Source: CAYPCH01 sp964409165
GTDB taxonomy: Bacteria > Bacillota > Clostridia > Acetivibrionales > Acetivibrionaceae
Reading direction: 5' to 3'
DNA: 18,307 nt
Assembly (NCBI GenBank): GCA_964409165.1
Contig: CAYPCH010000078.1
Location: 1-18,307, forward strand
The translations under genes were made by a program, and so were the position numbers. The notes beneath the pieces are model-generated. The model searched no databases, was not told the origin of the DNA, and saw only the letters and a program-made list of their open reading frames with translations. Shown one piece after another: positions 15,091-18,307 of this stretch (within the stretch, counting starts at the first letter, position 1; every line of letters starts with the position of its first letter).

Positions 15091-16017
15091 TTATCTCCCG
15101 CCTACAAACTCTGATATAGTCTTTAATACCTCATCCTTTTCTGCCAAATAACCTCTTTTTTCTCCGAACAAATCTCCATATATGGTTTTAACATCGTAAC
15201 ATGGAGGTTTTTCCATAAATTCATTTATAAATTCCCTGCCAAAAATACGATGGTGTAATTCTCCCGCAGATACCGGTTCGGTAACAAGGCATAAAAGTCT
15301 TATCTCACTGTCAATCGCCATCAGGATATGCTCCCAGAGTTTTTTTAAATTGTAGAATTGAAAGATGCTCCTTGAGTCGGTAAAAGATAGTGCATTAAAC
15401 CCGCAACAGCTAAAAAATTCCTTGAGTTCATGGATGCTATTCAGGCTGGCTGCTTCACTCAGTTTATAAAAACCGCTTTTCTGTCTGTTATAGTACTTAA
15501 ATATATCAAAAGGAGTTTTCTTTGCAAGTTCCTGTATTTTTTCCTCTTTCAGCATCGAAGGTATTATCTTAATTATATCATAAATGTAATTTTTCTTCAA
15601 GTTCTTTCCATATAATCCTGGTAGCCTTATAATATGATAATCATCAATATTTTCCTTCACCCACTCCTCCAGTAAATACCGGTTCTTACCGTAAGCCTGA
15701 AGCCCATTGACATCTATAGGTGTACTCTCATTAACATTTACAGGGTTTGCATACACATCAACAGTGGAAATCAATACAAGCTTTTTTAATTTCATCTTTT
15801 TTATATTTTCAATTGCCAGCTCAATATGCAATAAATCCTCTTCTGGGTTCGTGTTTGCTATATATTTCTCAGCCCTCACTCCAGAATATACAACAACGTC
15901 ATGTAAAACCCCAAAAGCTTCCTCAATATTTTTAGAATTATATTTATGCTTGAAATCCACCTGTTCTGTCAGGTTTGAACCTACAAAGCCGCTGTATCCT
16001 ACCAATGATAAATCCAA
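15091..16017 (-). CDS. NAD(P)-dependent epimerase/dehydratase (extended SDR)
   Basis: Nucleotide-sugar-modifying enzyme of the extended short-chain dehydrogenase family, 308 residues. The Rossmann motif is GYSGFVGSN (G7, G10, G13). The catalytic Ser/Thr strand is LISTVDVY (S84, T85), and the active-site Tyr is Y109 in AYGKNR. The usual YxxxK lysine falls at R113, so the pair here is Tyr-Arg, a departure from the standard triad that may affect chemistry. RLPGLYG (131-137) is a typical substrate-side motif. The start is a TTG with GGGGGGAG upstream. It begins 37 nt after the membrane GT2 and is coupled to the sugar isomerase. Probably part of a pathway for a modified sugar; product unknown. Confidence 0.82.
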   Translation of the reverse strand: MDLSLVGYSGFVGSNLTEQVDFKHKYNSKNIEEAFGVLHDVVVYSGVRAEKYIANTNPEEDLLHIELAIENIKKMKLKKLVLISTVDVYANPVNVNESTPIDVNGLQAYGKNRYLLEEWVKENIDDYHIIRLPGLYGKNLKKNYIYDIIKIIPSMLKEEKIQELAKKTPFDIFKYYNRQKSGFYKLSEAASLNSIHELKEFFSCCGFNALSFTDSRSIFQFYNLKKLWEHILMAIDSEIRLLCLVTEPVSAGELHHRIFGREFINEFMEKPPCYDVKTIYGDLFGEKRGYLAEKDEVLKTISEFVGGR

Positions 16018-16054
16018 GTGCCTCTCCCCCCAAATTATAACTCTCTGTATCTAT

Positions 16055-17002
16055 TCACGCGTCCCTTATCTTTTCCACCGACTCGTACGTATAGGCCTGC
16101 TTTTTGTTCTGCAAATTTAAAATAAGCGATACAAATTTTATTAAAATAGCCAGCAGCGTAAAAAGCCCGGTAAATGAAATGGAAAGAAATAGCATAATAG
16201 TAGTCCAGCCTTCAACCACCCTGTCGTACACCAAAAAAACAAATACAGTATATCCAAGTACAGATATCGAAAATACAAGCATAATAAGCGCCATATACAA
16301 TGCCATTTTTTCAAGTATATTTGTAAATAGCAACAGCGAGTTTACCGCAAGCACCAGCCTGTCCATTGTATCCATCTGCCCCTCCTGCCCCGTGATTTTA
16401 TTAGGAAGGTATTTATGGATATATGCTTTAAGTCCAATGTTGTAGTAAACAGCTTTGCGGTATTGAATTGAAGTACCATACATATTTATTCTGTTAACTG
16501 CCCTTCTTGAAAGAATTCTGAACCGTTCGGTTCTAAGCTTTATATGGTTTCTGGAGTATTTTCTGAATAAATGATAAAAAAACTTTGAACTGATACGTTC
16601 TTTTCCGTCAGGTGAAGCAGATACTATATCATATCCTTCAAGGGCAAATTTATAGACATTTATAATCTCTTTAAAATCATAATCCGCTACAGGACTGTCG
16701 AACTCAAATATAAAATCACCAATGGAAATATCAACACCTGCTGTAATTGCAGCCTCTGTTCCATGGTAATGGCTTAAATTCACAAGTGTAAATGAAATAA
16801 CACCAAGCCTTGAAGCAGTATTTTTACATATTTCAACACTGCTATCGGCTGAATTGTCATTAACCAGAATGAATTCAAAGTTTTCAAAGTTTTCAGAAAG
16901 TATACCTGCCAAACCTTCCAAAAATCCTGCAATATGCTTTTCATGGTTTCTCAAATATATTACTGCTGAAATAATCTTGCTTTCTTTAACATTAGACCCC
17001 AT
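16055..17002 (-). CDS. Membrane-anchored GT2 family glycosyltransferase
   Basis: A 315-residue GT-A transferase with two C-terminal membrane helices (about 233-258 and 268-297), the layout of GtrB/DPM1-like polyprenyl-phosphate glycosyltransferases. The first motif is ILVNDNSADSS (D49). The region where these enzymes normally show a D-x-D-L sequence instead reads FEFDSPVADYD (99-109), retaining one Asp (D102) in an altered setting. The usual QxxR/W-type C-terminal signature is not obvious. The ATG overlaps the end of the FAD-oxidoreductase gene by 11 nt, so the two are translationally coupled, with GAGG upstream. It may assemble a lipid-linked sugar for the cluster; donor and acceptor are unknown. 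Confidence 0.8.
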   Translation of the reverse strand: MGSNVKESKIISAVIYLRNHEKHIAGFLEGLAGILSENFENFEFILVNDNSADSSVEICKNTASRLGVISFTLVNLSHYHGTEAAITAGVDISIGDFIFEFDSPVADYDFKEIINVYKFALEGYDIVSASPDGKERISSKFFYHLFRKYSRNHIKLRTERFRILSRRAVNRINMYGTSIQYRKAVYYNIGLKAYIHKYLPNKITGQEGQMDTMDRLVLAVNSLLLFTNILEKMALYMALIMLVFSISVLGYTVFVFLVYDRVVEGWTTIMLFLSISFTGLFTLLAILIKFVSLILNLQNKKQAYTYESVEKIRDA

Positions 17003-18116
17003 TCTCTAATACCTCATCCAAATCATATACTGTGCTTATTTTTCCCGATAACACACTTACAAAAGTGGGATTATCCGAAAATTTTCTTATTACCGTCGGC
17101 CTCGAATCGTCTATCTCCGATGTGAGCAATATAGGTTTAAGCGAAAAAAGCGACTTCAAGTACGAAAAGTCAAGTCTCTCACTCATATACTTTCGTGCAA
17201 GGCTTGACATATAAGGCCAAGCACTTTCAGGCTTAAACTCACATAAATTGCAGTTGTCCAACTCCCTGCTGCTACACAAACCTTTTTTCTGGCATTCGAA
17301 TTCGGGAAGATTTTCGCAACAACTTTTATGAGGAGTAAACTCAACTGATGTCAAGGAGTGTAATCCGGTTTTCCCAAAGGGAATTATAGAAAAAAAAGGA
17401 CCATCCATAACCGTTATCCCTATATTTTTCAACTCATTTCCCGGACGGCATAATATCACTTCACACAGCTCATATTTAATTTTAAACGGCTCAAACCCAA
17501 CTATAGTATTAATCTGGTTGGTTGATGCATAGGTTGCATTTAACACAAATCTCGTAGCAGCACACTCTCTTGCGTTAAAACTGACACAGTATTCACTCCC
17601 GCTTTTATCTATGCCTTCAACTTTTGCATCAAACTTCAAAACTATGCTCTCATGTTTTTTAATCTCATTCATCAGATACCCTTTAAGCATTTCTGCATCA
17701 TAGGTGTATTCTTCCGCCTCAAAGGCTCCATCACACATACCGGGAGTAAAATACTCTTCAGGATCTATTTCAACACATTTTATACCTGCATTCCTGCAAA
17801 ATCTTTTAAACTGACTTGCATTTGTCCAGGAATACCTTGCGGAAGTAGCATAAATCTTTTTAAAGGATGAATTTATACAAAACCCATATTCCTTATTAAA
17901 CTTTTCAAAGTATTCGGTAACACTCTTTACTGTAGAGAAAGAACGCGGATAATGATATCCGTTATGGATTCTTGCTTGATTAGCATATGTAGCCCGACAA
18001 AAAGCTTCCTTTTCACATTCCAAAACCAAAACCTTCTGCCCTCTTTTTCCACAATATAAAGCTGCATATAGCCCATACAGTCCTGCCCCTATAATAATCC
18101 TGTCGTAAAACTCCAT
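16992..18116 (-). CDS. FAD-dependent oxidoreductase (DAO-like) with a Cys-rich insertion
   Basis: Flavoprotein of the D-amino-acid/glycine oxidase superfamily, 374 residues. The N-terminal dinucleotide-binding motif is IIIGAGLYGLYAA (residues 7-19), followed by an acidic residue in VLECE that would bind the ADP-ribose. A distinctive insertion at 266-292 carries six cysteines (C266, C267, C275, C281, C289, C292), ending in a CxxC. It could hold zinc or an iron-sulfur cluster. The ATG follows a GGAGAGG site, and a TTGTAA-17-TAGAAT promoter lies upstream, making this the first gene of the six-gene cluster. With glycosyltransferases and an epimerase downstream, it probably oxidises a sugar or sugar-linked intermediate, but the substrate is not known. 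Confidence 0.78.
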   Translation of the reverse strand: MEFYDRIIIGAGLYGLYAALYCGKRGQKVLVLECEKEAFCRATYANQARIHNGYHYPRSFSTVKSVTEYFEKFNKEYGFCINSSFKKIYATSARYSWTNASQFKRFCRNAGIKCVEIDPEEYFTPGMCDGAFEAEEYTYDAEMLKGYLMNEIKKHESIVLKFDAKVEGIDKSGSEYCVSFNARECAATRFVLNATYASTNQINTIVGFEPFKIKYELCEVILCRPGNELKNIGITVMDGPFFSIIPFGKTGLHSLTSVEFTPHKSCCENLPEFECQKKGLCSSRELDNCNLCEFKPESAWPYMSSLARKYMSERLDFSYLKSLFSLKPILLTSEIDDSRPTVIRKFSDNPTFVSVLSGKISTVYDLDEVLENGV

Positions 18117-18176
18117 TTAAGTATCCTCTCCACTATACCCAGCACCACACTTTAATTATAAAAAATTACTTCTTTA

Positions 18177-18205
18177 ATTCTAGCATTCACCTTTAAAACT
18201 TACAA
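18177..18205 (-). promoter_or_regulatory. Sigma-A-type promoter of the glycosylation operon
   Basis: On the minus strand, TTGTAA (18200-18205) is spaced 17 nt from TAGAAT (18177-18182), about 60 nt before the ATG of the oxidoreductase gene. The tight spacing of the six genes down to 11820, with no other clear promoter, suggests one transcript. The remaining sequence to the right edge (18206-18307) shows no gene, only two copies of CTATATCG (18224-18231 and 18271-18278). Confidence 0.6.
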
Positions 18206-18307
18206 GTTGTAATATTGAAATACCTATATCGAAAAATACTTGTTGATAGTTGTACTAATATGACTATTATCTATATCGGTAATTTAGGTTCTAACCTGAA
18301 GTCATTC

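Overview
The window is low-GC DNA in which every recognisable gene lies on the minus strand. It looks like an anaerobic, plant-fibre-degrading member of the Clostridia. The main evidence is a secreted GH5 mannanase ending in a two-repeat type I dockerin, which implies a cellulosome. Strong GGAGG-type ribosome sites, frequent TTG starts and a complete xylose isomerase pathway fit the same picture. Both dockerin repeats carry Ser-Thr at the recognition positions. From general knowledge this resembles the Clostridium thermocellum/Acetivibrio group more than C. cellulolyticum. That is a hint, not an identification.

Reading in the direction of transcription (right to left), there are four blocks. 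(1) 18116-11820 is a probable six-gene operon behind a TTGTAA-17-TAGAAT promoter. It encodes an FAD-dependent oxidoreductase, a membrane-anchored GT2, an NAD-dependent epimerase/dehydratase, a TIM-barrel sugar isomerase/epimerase, a second GT2 and a multispanning GT39/ArnT-like glycosyltransferase. Together they look like a pathway that makes an unusual sugar and transfers it through a lipid carrier onto a surface acceptor. A perfect 52-bp palindrome follows the block. (2) 11489-9747 is a single-gene unit for the dockerin mannanase, with a 330-nt upstream gap and its own terminator. (3) 9456-5767 is one 1229-residue protein. It joins a LacI-type sugar-binding domain without a helix-turn-helix, a GAF-like region, a histidine kinase, a receiver and an HD-GYP c-di-GMP phosphodiesterase, and it has no evident membrane segment. 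It ends at two strong hairpins. (4) 5551-309 is the xylose catabolic block: xylB from a TTGAAA-17-TATACT promoter, then the ROK repressor gene xylR, xylA and a galM-type mutarotase gene, ending in a hairpin. At the extreme left, a promoter and ribosome site precede the first 20 codons of another exported protein.

The genes suggest a polysaccharide-use neighbourhood. The mannanase acts outside the cell, the xyl genes channel pentose into the pentose phosphate pathway under XylR, and the large sensor probably couples an intracellular sugar ligand to c-di-GMP turnover. The sensor is the most unusual item. No CRISPR array, tRNA, rRNA, transposase or integrase was seen.
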